Part shown: positions 7,797-18,302 of the stretch, piece after piece | Layout of the letters: each line of letters begins with the position of its first letter | Numbering within the stretch: the stretch's first letter is position 1 | NCBI RefSeq assembly: GCF_042675965.1 | Contig: NZ_JBHTKJ010000034.1 | Location: forward strand, 1-64,000 | From: Virgibacillus_R byunsanensis | Lineage (GTDB): Bacteria > Bacillota > Bacilli > Bacillales > Amphibacillaceae | Direction: 5' to 3' | Length of the DNA stretch: 64,000 bases | Position numbers and translations under genes: made by a program | Notes under the pieces: model-generated | The model's database searches: none | Seen by the model: the letters and a program-made list of their open reading frames with translations, nothing else | Told to the model about the DNA's origin: nothing

Positions 7797-8369
7797 CTAT
7801 AGAACGTGTTTATCTGCTTCACGATTTACTTGATCAGTAAATTCTTTCATTAGTCCTGGTAAATCAGGCCAAGCATGACCAGATATTAAGTTCCCATCTA
7901 TGTGGTTGGATTCACTAATATAGGTTGAACCTACTGCTTCGACCTCTGGTTTGCAGGCAATATATGCCGTTAATTCGCGACCTTTCATATGCTCTTTTAC
8001 CGTTGTTAGCACTAGACTTGCATGGCAGACAGCAGCTATTGGTTTGTTCGCTTCAAAAAAGTGACCCACAATCGCTGGTACATGTTCGTTCAAGCGTATA
8101 TGCTCTGGTGCACGGCCTCCTGGGATAATTAATCCATCGTACTCCTCAGGATTAATGTCCTCAAAACTAGCATCCGCTTCAATCATGTAGCCACCTGTTT
8201 CTGTGTATGTTTCCCAGCCAATGAAGTCGTGAACAACTGTATGGAGCTTTTTAACTGAAGATGCAGCAATGGTAGTTTCATAACCTTCTTCCAAACAACG
8301 AAAAAAAGGATAATAAATTTCTAACGATTCTACAGCATCACCAGCGAGAATTAAGACTTTTTTAGACAT
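7797..8369 (-). CDS. DJ-1/PfpI family protein
   Basis: The 190-residue flavodoxin-fold protein has the nucleophile elbow AAVCHAS with Cys115, the preceding PGGRAPEH motif (83-90) and an acidic residue at 14 (GDAVES) that normally pairs with the Cys. These features match the class I glutamine amidotransferase-like DJ-1/PfpI family. Members are glyoxalases, protein or nucleotide deglycases, chaperones or proteases, and the group here cannot be resolved. AGGAGG precedes the ATG by seven bases. The gene is monocistronic with its own terminator. Confidence 0.85.
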   Translation of the reverse strand: MSKKVLILAGDAVESLEIYYPFFRCLEEGYETTIAASSVKKLHTVVHDFIGWETYTETGGYMIEADASFEDINPEEYDGLIIPGGRAPEHIRLNEHVPAIVGHFFEANKPIAAVCHASLVLTTVKEHMKGRELTAYIACKPEVEAVGSTYISESNHIDGNLISGHAWPDLPGLMKEFTDQVNREADKHVL

Positions 8370-8463
8370 GAAAATTACCTCCTGAATCTAGAATTATTTA
8401 CGTTATATACTATATTCCAGTTTAGACAGGGATAGTCCATATCACGATAAAATTATTAATGTT

Positions 8464-8676
8464 TTACTCTGCATCCTCAACAAACCGTGCTACATCTTCT
8501 CCACAATGTTTACATTTTCCTTCGAGGATAACTCCATGATCGTCATTTTGAAGCGAGTAATCCACAATGGTGGTTTCTCCACAATCTGAACAGAAAACAT
8601 TATGAATAAGTTGCTCTTGAAAATTCTTAGGGATTTTTGACCACTTTTTTGCAGCTTAAAAATCGACAACTGACAT
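8464..8676 (-). pseudogene. Small zinc-ribbon protein gene with an early stop codon
   Basis: The frame begins MSVVDF, has TAA at 8656-8658 as codon 7, and then continues AAKKWSKIPKNFQEQLIH and on for 64 codons in total to the natural stop. Two zinc-knuckle pairs remain (CSDCGETT and CKHCGED). AGGTGG is correctly placed before the ATG. Downstream of the TAA there is no good alternative start codon in frame. The conserved-looking remainder suggests a recent nonsense mutation or a sequencing error. The intact protein would be about 70 residues. I recall similar small CxxC proteins in Bacillaceae, of unknown function. Confidence 0.6.
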
Positions 8677-8728
8677 TTATAGAACCACCTTTTTCATATT
8701 TCGTATACTTTAGATTTTACAACATCTT

Positions 8729-11700
8729 TCATTCCCACTTTTTAATCTTCTGAATGACTTTTTTATTAACGATAGACAGCCATGTATCTTTTCCATCCGA
8801 CGTTTTTTGCTTATGCCATTCATTATAGCTTGCCACAGCAATTAATATAGAACCCGCAATTAGCAAGTACATCCACCATGGGAGATTCCCCCAGTATGGT
8901 CTTGTTTGTAAAAATACGTTTAATAGCAATACCCCAAATCCAACAAAGAAAAACGACTTAATTTGATACTTCATCCCACCAAGAACAGACAGAAGCGCGA
9001 GTACCCCTACAATCAGCGCATCGTAAATAGTTGAACTCGCCATTCCATCCTGGATCAGGAGTAAGGAAACTAAAATCAATATGACCCATTGTATATGGTG
9101 AACAATTGCTTGAAGTGATTTATCAGTAATCTTCTTCAGGTAGATTACCAGAACTACCCAAGTCAACACAAACAGTTCTCTTTCGAATAACGCTGGTATA
9201 TCACTCTGAACAAGTACGGTGTAATAAGGCTGGAGTATAAAGATACATGCTAAAAATACAATCCATTTTGGCGCAACAAACAAAATCCGCTTTCGTTGCA
9301 ATACTAGATTGCCAGATATAAGTAGTCCCGGCAGTACCATTGTCCATAACGCTTCAGTGGACCAGAGATACAAGCCGCATATTGCTAGGAAACCTACAAT
9401 GGTGTACCAATCAACAGTTGGCATCTTCTTTTTTACATTCTGAATAAGAGAAGGATAAATCAACATCCCAACGATCGTAACGATCACAACAAAGACAAGT
9501 CCTGTAGTCTGCATGGAATATGCCCAGTCCAAACCTGGAATATATACATTCATCCCATAATAGATGATAAGAAGCGGAACTACATTGAAAATGTCCCACT
9601 TTTCTTTATGCATCACCACTAATATAGCAATGGCATAAAGCGTTGTAACCACAAATGGAACCAAGTTATACGGGTAGATCGAGAAAAAGGTAATGATACC
9701 AATTACAGAAAATGGAACAACATAATAGGCAATCCTTCGTGTCCATGATCCCTTACTAATATACCATGCTACTATAAGCATTGCGCTAGTTAATAAGAAT
9801 GCGTACGGAATATGATGAGTTACTTCCAATAAGTGCAGTGCCAGACTAATGACGACCCACAAAGACGTGAAACCTGCGTATAAAAAGGTACTAATCATCC
9901 AGCCAACAGTTGCCTTTTGTACACTCACGCCATAAATAACAGTAGCAACAAAAAATGCCCAGATTGCCATATCACCAGAGATCAGTAAACTAATTAGTAA
10001 TGAAAAAGGTAAATAAATGTGACCTGTCCACCAGAAACTTTTCATGAGCTTTCTGTCCAGATTTCCGATAATCAACCCTGTGCCTAACAGCAGCAGTGCC
10101 CCTATCACAAACTGCAACGACTCATATACTTCTGATTGAATGTTGAATTCAGTAAAAACCGCGAATAATATTGTAAGATAAAATAATAGCGAAATGCTAC
10201 TTATCATATAAGGCATAAAAATCCATTTGGTTTTTCTATATAATAGATAGGCCATTCCTATCCCACCAAGCACAATTAGTGAGCGTATCAGGGCATCGAA
10301 ACCAAATGTAAAGGTTCTCCAAATTCCTAAAGCGTAAAAGCCATGAGCAACAAAAAACGAATGATCGTAAAAGGGTCTTCGTTTGAGCTGCCTCCATAAA
10401 AGACTTACAAGAAGTACGATTATTCCCGCAAAAACAAAATTCCCAGCTTCCATTGGATATGAGTAGTGAGCGAAATTATCTACTACACTCCCGGAAGTAT
10501 ATGTGGTTACAGCAAGACCAATCGACAACGCATGTACCCACGATGCAAATGCTGTACCCGTAAAAAAGGAACGTTTTTCAAATGGTTCCATGAATAATGT
10601 AGCTACAGCTAGCATCAGAAACATAGTGCCAACCTGCCAGCTATTTGTGAATCCATAACTACCAAGAATACTAAATAGCATTACAATGCCACCCACGTCT
10701 CTTGAACTCCGTTTGATCTGTTGGAAGAAACCAAGCGTCATCAAACACCCGAAAACGACGTATAGGAAAAAGCCAGCTATAAATAATGGTAAGCCTAAAT
10801 TCACATACCCAAACCAATCCTGAGCTATTAAGACCGTTTCGTATAATGCCGCCATCAAAAACAGTGGACTCAAATAAATAAATAGAGTTCGTTTTACACT
10901 ATTTGCTAAATAGGCGAAATTTAATGCAATAATGACATAAGCAATCAACAACACAATAGAAGGCTCGTTAAAGTTCAGAAGAATTCCTTCAAAACTTATA
11001 TAAAGAAAGGCAAAGAAAGAAACAATAGCACTTGTATACTGAAAAGCTTTCTGTAATGAAGGGCTATCCTTTAAAAATACCGGTAAAGCTATAAATACAA
11101 AACCTAGCAACGCATACGCAATCGCTCCAATCTCGTTCAACATAGAAAACTCGATCAATTGAAATGCACCATACACTAACATCGCACTAAACACCATGTG
11201 ATATCCCTTGTGATTCGTCACAAAGATCATGGCAAAGTAAATAATAGCCGTAAGTAACAAATTAAAACTGTAAATCAACTCATGTTCATAAAACACGAGC
11301 ATCAGTAATGTGGAAAGTATTAAGTTCGCCTGAATATACAGGACAAATTCTTGTGTGAACAGCTTAAATCGTTCCTGTTTTCTCAGAAAATGATACCCTA
11401 TTACAAGTGCTGCATTAAATACCATAATTCCCAAATAAAACCCATCTACAGGTAAGTGTAAAGAAGCAATCGTAAACCCTGCAAAAACGGTAAAGGTTAT
11501 GTACGAAAACCATACAAATAACCTGGCAGTCAATTTCACAGACAAAAGAAGATATACAGGTAAAATGACTAAACTGCCTATTGCTCCATATAGATACTTC
11601 CCCTTACCAATGGAGAAATAAGAACCAAATAATTCAAAATAACCCGCCGATAGAATAACGATAGGAAGAAATAAACTTCCAAGTACATGGAAGGCAAAAG

Positions 11701-12127
11701 CAGTTTTCGCTATTTTTAAAACACGTGTCGTAAAATAAGCAAGTCCGAAGAATAGAAGTGAAACAAGAGCGATAAGTCCTGTTTTCTTCCAGTCTGTCAG
11801 CGTATCCCACGTGCTCGTAGCAAGCACTAAACCTCCGATCAATAATAAGACAACACCAAGAACTAGAGACCACGTAATATTACGTTCACGGACTTCCTGT
11901 GGTGATAATGTTTTCTTTACTTTTTTCGGTTCAGGAAGTACTGCTTTTACCTGTTCAGCTTTTCCTTTTTCATCATGTTCTTGTTCATTTTCTAGATTCA
12001 GATCAGCAACGTACTGACTATGAGCTTGTAAAACGTCTTTATATGTATCTTCTTTTATGTATTGTTTTTCTTTTAGTTTTTTTAGTTCTTCTTTTACAAT
12101 TCTTCGTCGGTGTTCATCTTGTTCCAA
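8729..12127 (-). CDS. Very large polytopic membrane protein (DUF2157/SCO7613-like)
   Basis: The protein is about 1132 residues. A charged cytoplasmic N-terminus of about 75 residues with coiled-coil character (MEQDEHRRRIVKEELKKLKE) and a Lys/Pro linker lead into some 30 or more consecutive hydrophobic helices with very short loops, ending KKVIQKIKKWE. This architecture matches poorly described giant membrane proteins of Bacillaceae annotated DUF2157 or SCO7613 C-terminal-like. TTG 12127 is chosen because GAGGTG lies seven bases before it. ATG 12133 would touch that site, and the 40-codon upstream extension lacks one. Function is unknown. Confidence 0.7.
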   Translation of the reverse strand: MEQDEHRRRIVKEELKKLKEKQYIKEDTYKDVLQAHSQYVADLNLENEQEHDEKGKAEQVKAVLPEPKKVKKTLSPQEVRERNITWSLVLGVVLLLIGGLVLATSTWDTLTDWKKTGLIALVSLLFFGLAYFTTRVLKIAKTAFAFHVLGSLFLPIVILSAGYFELFGSYFSIGKGKYLYGAIGSLVILPVYLLLSVKLTARLFVWFSYITFTVFAGFTIASLHLPVDGFYLGIMVFNAALVIGYHFLRKQERFKLFTQEFVLYIQANLILSTLLMLVFYEHELIYSFNLLLTAIIYFAMIFVTNHKGYHMVFSAMLVYGAFQLIEFSMLNEIGAIAYALLGFVFIALPVFLKDSPSLQKAFQYTSAIVSFFAFLYISFEGILLNFNEPSIVLLIAYVIIALNFAYLANSVKRTLFIYLSPLFLMAALYETVLIAQDWFGYVNLGLPLFIAGFFLYVVFGCLMTLGFFQQIKRSSRDVGGIVMLFSILGSYGFTNSWQVGTMFLMLAVATLFMEPFEKRSFFTGTAFASWVHALSIGLAVTTYTSGSVVDNFAHYSYPMEAGNFVFAGIIVLLVSLLWRQLKRRPFYDHSFFVAHGFYALGIWRTFTFGFDALIRSLIVLGGIGMAYLLYRKTKWIFMPYMISSISLLFYLTILFAVFTEFNIQSEVYESLQFVIGALLLLGTGLIIGNLDRKLMKSFWWTGHIYLPFSLLISLLISGDMAIWAFFVATVIYGVSVQKATVGWMISTFLYAGFTSLWVVISLALHLLEVTHHIPYAFLLTSAMLIVAWYISKGSWTRRIAYYVVPFSVIGIITFFSIYPYNLVPFVVTTLYAIAILVVMHKEKWDIFNVVPLLIIYYGMNVYIPGLDWAYSMQTTGLVFVVIVTIVGMLIYPSLIQNVKKKMPTVDWYTIVGFLAICGLYLWSTEALWTMVLPGLLISGNLVLQRKRILFVAPKWIVFLACIFILQPYYTVLVQSDIPALFERELFVLTWVVLVIYLKKITDKSLQAIVHHIQWVILILVSLLLIQDGMASSTIYDALIVGVLALLSVLGGMKYQIKSFFFVGFGVLLLNVFLQTRPYWGNLPWWMYLLIAGSILIAVASYNEWHKQKTSDGKDTWLSIVNKKVIQKIKKWE

Positions 12128-12296
12128 AATCATCACCTCATTTGTAAAAATACAATCACCTTTTATCATATCAATATTTGTGTTAAGATTCATCAAAATT
12201 TCAAACTTATCTGGTGAAAAAGACAAAAAGACCAGCAATAAACCCATCGCCAGTCTTTGATAAACTTATCTGATTACTTTTATAAGTTACAATTAG

Positions 12297-12725
12297 TTAA
12301 AACGTATTATACACATCTTCACATTCTTCTCCGGTTGGCTGATAAAAACAGTGTAGTTTATATCTTCCCACTAGGGGTTGGTCATACCAAGTAGGCGGAC
12401 AATCACCAGGAGGTCTGAAATACCATAAACTATACTTAGCAGGCCAGCGCCTTTCCCCTTTAATAGCTCTACGTGCCAATCTTCTTTCACTCTCTCTTGC
12501 TCTTTGATAAAACATTCCAAATTCAATCGCTTCAAAAGCCCTTGGCTGGAAAATCACTTCCTGTATGGTACGTACATCTTCAAAATCCGAACAAACAACC
12601 CTAGCTCTATTTACGGTTACAGCACCAACATGCATCATACCTAATTTTCCTTCTCCTACAGCTTCTGCTCTAAGCAGTCTTGCCAAGAGGTTGATATCTT
12701 GGTTTGTATGCTTCACAACTGCCAT
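12297..12725 (-). CDS. cwlJ: Spore cortex-lytic enzyme CwlJ
   Basis: The 142-residue protein has the same length as Bacillus CwlJ and belongs to the SleB/CwlJ hydrolase family that degrades muramic-lactam peptidoglycan of the spore cortex during germination. LLARLLRAEAVGEG carries the catalytic-region Glu (E21). YQRARESERRLARR, GERRWPAKYSLWYFRPPGDC and the C-terminal HCFYQPTGE-x-C-x-DVYNTF are characteristic of CwlJ rather than SleB. No signal peptide is present, as in CwlJ, which is made in the mother cell and sits in the coat. CwlJ activity depends on GerQ in Bacillus, and no gerQ is adjacent. The gene is transcribed away from the defence island. Confidence 0.95.
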   Translation of the reverse strand: MAVVKHTNQDINLLARLLRAEAVGEGKLGMMHVGAVTVNRARVVCSDFEDVRTIQEVIFQPRAFEAIEFGMFYQRARESERRLARRAIKGERRWPAKYSLWYFRPPGDCPPTWYDQPLVGRYKLHCFYQPTGEECEDVYNTF

Positions 12726-13020
12726 AATTTCACCTCCGTTTATCGACCTTCCTATATAAATATCACCTATCAGCTAATATAGTGCCTGTACTGACGAAAA
12801 TAACATGTATTTTTATAACAACTTTATGTATTTCCCAAATACCGCCCACCATAGGTTGCTGATCACTTTATTGGAAAACAATTTCCTTATTTTACATATT
12901 TCAAAATTTATAAATGAATGTTGACAATTTGATAAACTTGTTTCAAAATTAATATAGTGTACTAGAATAACTAGAATACTAGTTATGTACAATCTCGTTG
13001 AATTTTTAATGGAGGTAACT

Positions 13021-16000
13021 ATGAAAGATTTTATATTAATTCCATCTATCATTAATGATATTGCATATATACATAGTCAACATTTAGCGGATATCTTATC
13101 CAAAAGTGAGGTCCAGGGAAATAAAATTCCCCTGGACTTCATTAGGTTGCTTTACAAGGAGAATCCGGAAAAATTCTTTAAAGTAGTTGATGAGCTATCT
13201 CTTAGAGGATTTCAATTCTTCACTGAAAAACCAAATAATATACTGCCTAACTTCACGCCTGATTTTTCTAGTTATATGGAAGTTGAAAGTAACCATGATT
13301 ATTTTAAAAACCTGAAGCTGCACCGTTTAGGAATCTCTGGTTTTATAAAACGTTTTAACATTGATAATGATTTGTTTTTTAATAAGATTCCATTAAATGG
13401 ATTCACCTTTATGAACGCTTCCATTGATCAGGAATCCCTTATGGATGAATTAAAAAGTGCAGGGTTCGAAATAAAAACAACTCAAGCATCACCAGCAGAC
13501 AAACCCCAAACCGAATACAGTTCAACATCTGATCCCGAACCAAGGCCTTACGATAATAATGTACGTATAGACCAAGCGTTTGAAGATAGCAAGTACAATA
13601 CATTCAGACGTTTTTGTTATCAAAACAAATTAAAGACCATAGGTGAATTAACCCCAGATCATATTAACACGTATAAAAATGCGAAAGGGGTAGGTGTTCA
13701 AAAGTTCCAACTGGTTAAAGAACGATTAAAATCTTATCAGATTGGTGAAGTAGAGCCCACCGATCCTGAAGATCGTGTTGTAAAGCTGGAAAACAAAATT
13801 GCAGGAGAAGTGGAACCGAAACAGATCCTATTCGAAAATAAATTTACATTGTTCGTTACGTTTTGTGAGGAAAACGGACTGAAAACGATCAATGAAATAA
13901 AAAAGAAACATATTACAGCGTTTTCCAACCGCCCTCAAGTTGGAGCTAAGAAAGTTCGGGATGTAGAAAATGCGTTAACAGATTTTGCAAAAACTGCTGA
14001 CTCAAGCGTACCAACTTTCTTTACTGCTGGTAATTTATTGGAACGCATTCAATACATGGATGTAGTCGATTTACTTGAAAGCTATGGTTTTAACAGTGGC
14101 AGTAATTCAGCACTAAAAATAGTAGACATCGAGGGAGAATATTTTGCAGATCTGGTAGATGTTTTCGACCCGCACACGCTTATACAGCTTTCTAATAAGC
14201 TTAAGAATCAAAAAAGCCCTCAGTTAATAGCTAGCGATACTAAAAATGCTTTGACGGAGAAAGAATTAAAAGTACTTGAATTACGCTTTATTGATAAGGT
14301 AACGCTTGAAACTGCTGGTCAACAGTTTAGTGTTACACGAGAGAGAGTTAGGCAAATTGAAAGAAAAGCGATTCGGAAAGTTAGTAATCATTTAACCGCT
14401 CAGAAATTTGTCTTTATTATAAAACTACTAGCACCAAATAAGTCCTTTATAACATCGAATGAATTTATTGACTTTATTGGTACAGACAACGCTTATTTGC
14501 TTAATATATTTAAAGCCCAAAACGACTTATTCTCCTATTACGAGGAACTAGACGTCTTCTTTTTCCCAGAAGCCGAAAAAGACAAAATCATTAACAAGCT
14601 AGAAGAAATTTTTACTGACTTGCCAGATATATTTTATTTTCATGAATATGAAAATTTATTAGAAGAGTCACTTGAAAATGTCGGAATAAATATTGATGAG
14701 ACAGGTTGGAAAACTATTCTTGAAAACTTTGGATTTCAAAAGTTTGGGAAGGCCTTTTCAAGAAGTAAAATAACCATGCTTGATATCCTTGAACAGCTAT
14801 TCAAAAAACATATCAAAGGTTCTTTACGGATTGATGATGACGCTGTTGTTCCATTAAATGAACTATCTAAACGATACTTTGACTCCAATTTAGGTGATTC
14901 GGCAAGGGCAATTGAAGCGAGGCTTAGATATTCACGGGACGTTTTGTTAGTTGGAAAAAATACCTTTCAATGGTTCGATCATGATCATTTTGATGAATCA
15001 TTAATGAAAGACATAGACACGTATATGAAACAGCAGTTTGAGTATGTACCAACTATAAATGTTGCAGAAATATTTGAGGTGTTTGCGGAAAAGTTAGCAC
15101 CCTTTAAGATAACGAATAAACTCCACCTGTATTCCTTGATCAGATATTATCTTGGTGATGAGTACAGTATTGGAAAAGGAAATACACTTAATATCTTCCT
15201 TGATGATGAGAACAAATTGAATATAGAAGATACGGTAATTGCTACCGTTAAAAATCTGGGTGGTACATGTACAAAAGAAGAGCTTGAAAAAATGTTAAGG
15301 TGGCAGCGATACAAAATCGACTTAGCTATTTCCTCTTCCGATAAGCTTATCCCTTGGGGGACAAATAAAGTTAAGCTGTTTGATGATCTACAATTATCTG
15401 ATGAGCAGGTATCGGAATTAAGTAAATTGGTAGAATCCAGCTTAAAGGAAGGCTATACAACTACATCTATTATTTTTGAAGAAATGTTATTTAACAAAAA
15501 GCTCTCACCTGTAATTCATGAAAAGGGAATTGATGAAAATGGTAAATTGTCTGCGATTATCAAAATATTAAATCCAACGATACGTGGCCATATGAATTTC
15601 CTATATCACAAAGACAGCACCATTACGAGCTTTGAAGAAGCTATAGCATACCGTTTCACAGGAGAAACACCACGGGAGGAAATAAAGAGATTTATAATCG
15701 AGCACGGATATAAAGAATTGATGGCTTCTATCTTCTTAGAAAGGATCGTAGAACAAGACTATTTTGTAGAAATAGATTTAGGTATCTACTATCCAACAAA
15801 CAACTTTACCATTCCGGAAGAAGCAGTAACAAGCCTTACTTCTCTAATCGAATCGCGTATGGGTGAAAATGGATTTATTTCGTTAAGTAATCTAGAAGGT
15901 TATAAAGGTAACCTTCCTTCTATCTCATTTAGATGGAACCCGTATTTGATGAAGAGTATTCTATTAAACCATGGTTACCGCCATATTAAAAAAGAACATC

Positions 16001-16287
16001 ATGATTATCGCTATGATCAAATCATTCTCGTGAAAAACGAAAGTAAGATCGATCGTTTCGAGGAACTTATTCACCACATTTTAATGAATGAATATAAGGG
16101 AAACATGCATGAATCTACAGTTTATGACTTTTTAGCTACAAAAGGGATTGTGCGGAAAAAAGATTACATTCATGAAAAAACGTTACCGTATGAAGTAAGG
16201 AAAGAAAGTAAGCTTGTTAACGTTGATGAACTAGGAATTGTAACCGTAAGGCAGGTGGAACCATGTCATTCCAGCAACTCGATTTAA
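13021..16287 (+). CDS. 1088-residue multi-domain DNA-binding protein with a sigma-70 region 4-like HTH
   Basis: This is the first gene of a tight five-gene cluster, starting at ATG 13021 behind GGAGGTAACT. Residues about 183-240 and 273-325 form two similar modules (FRRFCYQNKLKTIGEL-x-G-VGVQKFQLV, and FVTFCEENGLKTINEI-x-VGAKKVRDVE) that look like helix-hairpin-helix or alpha-CTD-like DNA-binding units. Residues about 410-460 carry LTEKELKVLELRF and FSVTRERVRQIERKAIRKV, a clear sigma-70 region 4 helix-turn-helix. The rest is alpha-helical with repeated winged-helix-like stretches (TVIATVKNLGGTCTKEEL) and no visible catalytic motif. It could recognise DNA for the helicase encoded by the overlapping next gene. 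I do not recognise a named family. Confidence 0.75.
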   Translation: MKDFILIPSIINDIAYIHSQHLADILSKSEVQGNKIPLDFIRLLYKENPEKFFKVVDELSLRGFQFFTEKPNNILPNFTPDFSSYMEVESNHDYFKNLKLHRLGISGFIKRFNIDNDLFFNKIPLNGFTFMNASIDQESLMDELKSAGFEIKTTQASPADKPQTEYSSTSDPEPRPYDNNVRIDQAFEDSKYNTFRRFCYQNKLKTIGELTPDHINTYKNAKGVGVQKFQLVKERLKSYQIGEVEPTDPEDRVVKLENKIAGEVEPKQILFENKFTLFVTFCEENGLKTINEIKKKHITAFSNRPQVGAKKVRDVENALTDFAKTADSSVPTFFTAGNLLERIQYMDVVDLLESYGFNSGSNSALKIVDIEGEYFADLVDVFDPHTLIQLSNKLKNQKSPQLIASDTKNALTEKELKVLELRFIDKVTLETAGQQFSVTRERVRQIERKAIRKVSNHLTAQKFVFIIKLLAPNKSFITSNEFIDFIGTDNAYLLNIFKAQNDLFSYYEELDVFFFPEAEKDKIINKLEEIFTDLPDIFYFHEYENLLEESLENVGINIDETGWKTILENFGFQKFGKAFSRSKITMLDILEQLFKKHIKGSLRIDDDAVVPLNELSKRYFDSNLGDSARAIEARLRYSRDVLLVGKNTFQWFDHDHFDESLMKDIDTYMKQQFEYVPTINVAEIFEVFAEKLAPFKITNKLHLYSLIRYYLGDEYSIGKGNTLNIFLDDENKLNIEDTVIATVKNLGGTCTKEELEKMLRWQRYKIDLAISSSDKLIPWGTNKVKLFDDLQLSDEQVSELSKLVESSLKEGYTTTSIIFEEMLFNKKLSPVIHEKGIDENGKLSAIIKILNPTIRGHMNFLYHKDSTITSFEEAIAYRFTGETPREEIKRFIIEHGYKELMASIFLERIVEQDYFVEIDLGIYYPTNNFTIPEEAVTSLTSLIESRMGENGFISLSNLEGYKGNLPSISFRWNPYLMKSILLNHGYRHIKKEHHDYRYDQIILVKNESKIDRFEELIHHILMNEYKGNMHESTVYDFLATKGIVRKKDYIHEKTLPYEVRKESKLVNVDELGIVTVRQVEPCHSSNSI

Positions 16288-18302
16288 AATATAAATACCG
16301 TTCGTCACACGATCAAATCTATTCGGACTTTTATCAAAAATGTCTGCGTGAAGCAAACCAGTATGATCGGGCTGTTGGTTATTTTACCAGTAATAGTTTA
16401 AGTGTTCTTGCAAATGGCCTTGATGTCTTTTTGGAAAAAGACGGTGTGATTCGAATTATTGCTAACCCCTACCTAACGAAGCAGGATGTCGATGCTATTG
16501 AGTTGGGTTACAAAGCCAAGCAAGATGTCATTACCCAAGCCATGCTGAGACAAATTGAAATGAGTGAAACAACTATTAAAGAAGATGCCTTTAATACACT
16601 GGCATGGTTAATATATAACGACAAACTGGAAATAAAGATTGCTTTTACTAAAAACAACAGTCTCTATCATGAGAAGTTTGGCATCTTTTATGACGATGCT
16701 GGTGGGAAGATTGCTTTTTCAGGATCTGCTAATGAAACCGCTGGTGGGATAAGGGATAATTTCGAAAAAATAGATGTCTTTTGGAATGCGAATGATAGCG
16801 AACGAATAGATGACATGTCCAATGATTTTGAGGATCTGTGGAATGATTCCACTCCTGGCCTTACTGTCATGGAAGTACCTACTATTATAAAAGAGAAATT
16901 TGCCAGCTACCGGATAGAGAGCAAACGACCATCTACTAAAAAACAAGCGATTAAGCCAAGGCCATATCAAGAAGAAGCGATCCAGGCTATAAAAGACAAT
17001 AACTGGCACGGTATTTTAGAAATGGCCACTGGTACTGGAAAGACAATTACTAGTTTACTGGTAACAGAAGAGTACTTTAAACAACAGGGAAGAATTTTCT
17101 TAGTTATTATCGTTCCCTTCACCCATTTAGTTGAACAATGGATTGAAAACTGTCAGATGATGGGATATACAAACGTGACGAAATGCTTTGGGTCCAAGAA
17201 ATCCTGGAAAAACAAGCTACAAACCGATGTACGAGACTTTAATCTCGGGATCGTTGAGAAGCATATTGCCATTACGACGTACAAAACAGCTGCGTCAACT
17301 GACTTTAATGATCTAATTGGTAAAATAAAAGGGAAATCGTTTTTAATCGCTGATGAGTGCCATTACTTTGGTGTCAAAAGCTTGCGTCAGCATAAATTAT
17401 GGGGAATGGACGCTAAGATTGGATTGTCTGCTACACCTGAACGATGGTGGGATGAGGAAGGAAGTGCCTATATAGAATCTTTCTTTGGCCCTGTAGTCTA
17501 TGAATATGATATGAAAACAGCAATAGAAAATGGGGCACTAACAGAATATTCCTATCATCCATTACAAGTAGACCTTACCGATGATGAATTGGATAGATAC
17601 GAAAAACTAACGAAGCGACTGATCCATTTATATAGTGATGAGAAAGCCAATAAAGATGAGATCAGTGAAGTGAACCGAAAGCGCAGTCTCATCATTAGTA
17701 AAGCCGAACAGAAAAAGGAACTCCTTTATTCCATCTTTAAAAATAAACAGCGCGCGGACGTCTCTCACACATTAGTATACTGTGCACCTGGTGAAGTCGA
17801 GGTTATCACAAAAGACCTTGCTGATTTAGGGTATAAAGTACACCGATTCGATTCAGAGGTGAGCCTTTCTGAACGGATGAAAATATTAGAAGCATTTGAT
17901 AAAGGTTCGATCCAAGTATTAATTGCTATTAAATGCTTAGATGAAGGTGTGGATGTGCCAAGTACAAAGGAAGCCTACTTTTTGGCTAGTACGTCAAACC
18001 CCAGGGAATTCGTACAAAGAAGAGGACGAATCCTACGTGCACACCCGAATAAAACGGTGGCAACGATACACGATTTCATCGTATTACCAACACTTGCTAA
18101 TGATCAAATGTTTAAAGCCATAGCTGCTAAAGAATTACCTCGATTTGCTGAGTTCTCGCAATATGCAATCAACAACTATAAAGCAAGAGAGGTTATTGGG
18201 GAGTATTTAAAGCCTTATTACCTGGAATACCTCATGGATAAAAAGCCATGGGATGTATACAGAGAATTTCAAAACATGGAGGTACAGAATGAAAACGACT
18301 AA
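16263..18302 (+). CDS. PLD-type nuclease fused to an SF2 (DEAD/DEAH) helicase
   Basis: The 679-residue protein starts 25 bases inside the previous gene, so the two are probably coupled. Residues about 1-200 are a phospholipase D-like domain with an HKD-type motif (LYHEKFGIFYD near 135-145, then FSGSANET). The C-terminal two-thirds is a superfamily 2 helicase: EMATGTGKTITSLL (motif I, about 252), ADECHYFG (II, about 364), GLSATPERW (III), IKCLDEGVDVP (V) and FVQRRGRILRAH (VI). This matches HKD-nuclease/helicase fusions (COG3886 plus COG1061), common in phage-defence loci. It should translocate on and perhaps cut DNA. Only one HKD motif is evident, so dimerisation would be needed for nuclease activity. 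Confidence 0.9.
   Translation: MSFQQLDLKYKYRSSHDQIYSDFYQKCLREANQYDRAVGYFTSNSLSVLANGLDVFLEKDGVIRIIANPYLTKQDVDAIELGYKAKQDVITQAMLRQIEMSETTIKEDAFNTLAWLIYNDKLEIKIAFTKNNSLYHEKFGIFYDDAGGKIAFSGSANETAGGIRDNFEKIDVFWNANDSERIDDMSNDFEDLWNDSTPGLTVMEVPTIIKEKFASYRIESKRPSTKKQAIKPRPYQEEAIQAIKDNNWHGILEMATGTGKTITSLLVTEEYFKQQGRIFLVIIVPFTHLVEQWIENCQMMGYTNVTKCFGSKKSWKNKLQTDVRDFNLGIVEKHIAITTYKTAASTDFNDLIGKIKGKSFLIADECHYFGVKSLRQHKLWGMDAKIGLSATPERWWDEEGSAYIESFFGPVVYEYDMKTAIENGALTEYSYHPLQVDLTDDELDRYEKLTKRLIHLYSDEKANKDEISEVNRKRSLIISKAEQKKELLYSIFKNKQRADVSHTLVYCAPGEVEVITKDLADLGYKVHRFDSEVSLSERMKILEAFDKGSIQVLIAIKCLDEGVDVPSTKEAYFLASTSNPREFVQRRGRILRAHPNKTVATIHDFIVLPTLANDQMFKAIAAKELPRFAEFSQYAINNYKAREVIGEYLKPYYLEYLMDKKPWDVYREFQNMEVQNEND

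Noticed and set aside
16263..18302. Mokosh-type defence gene
   Set aside because: Mokosh also combines helicase and PLD parts, but here the PLD is N-terminal to a COG1061-type helicase and the neighbours differ. The match cannot be supported by eye.
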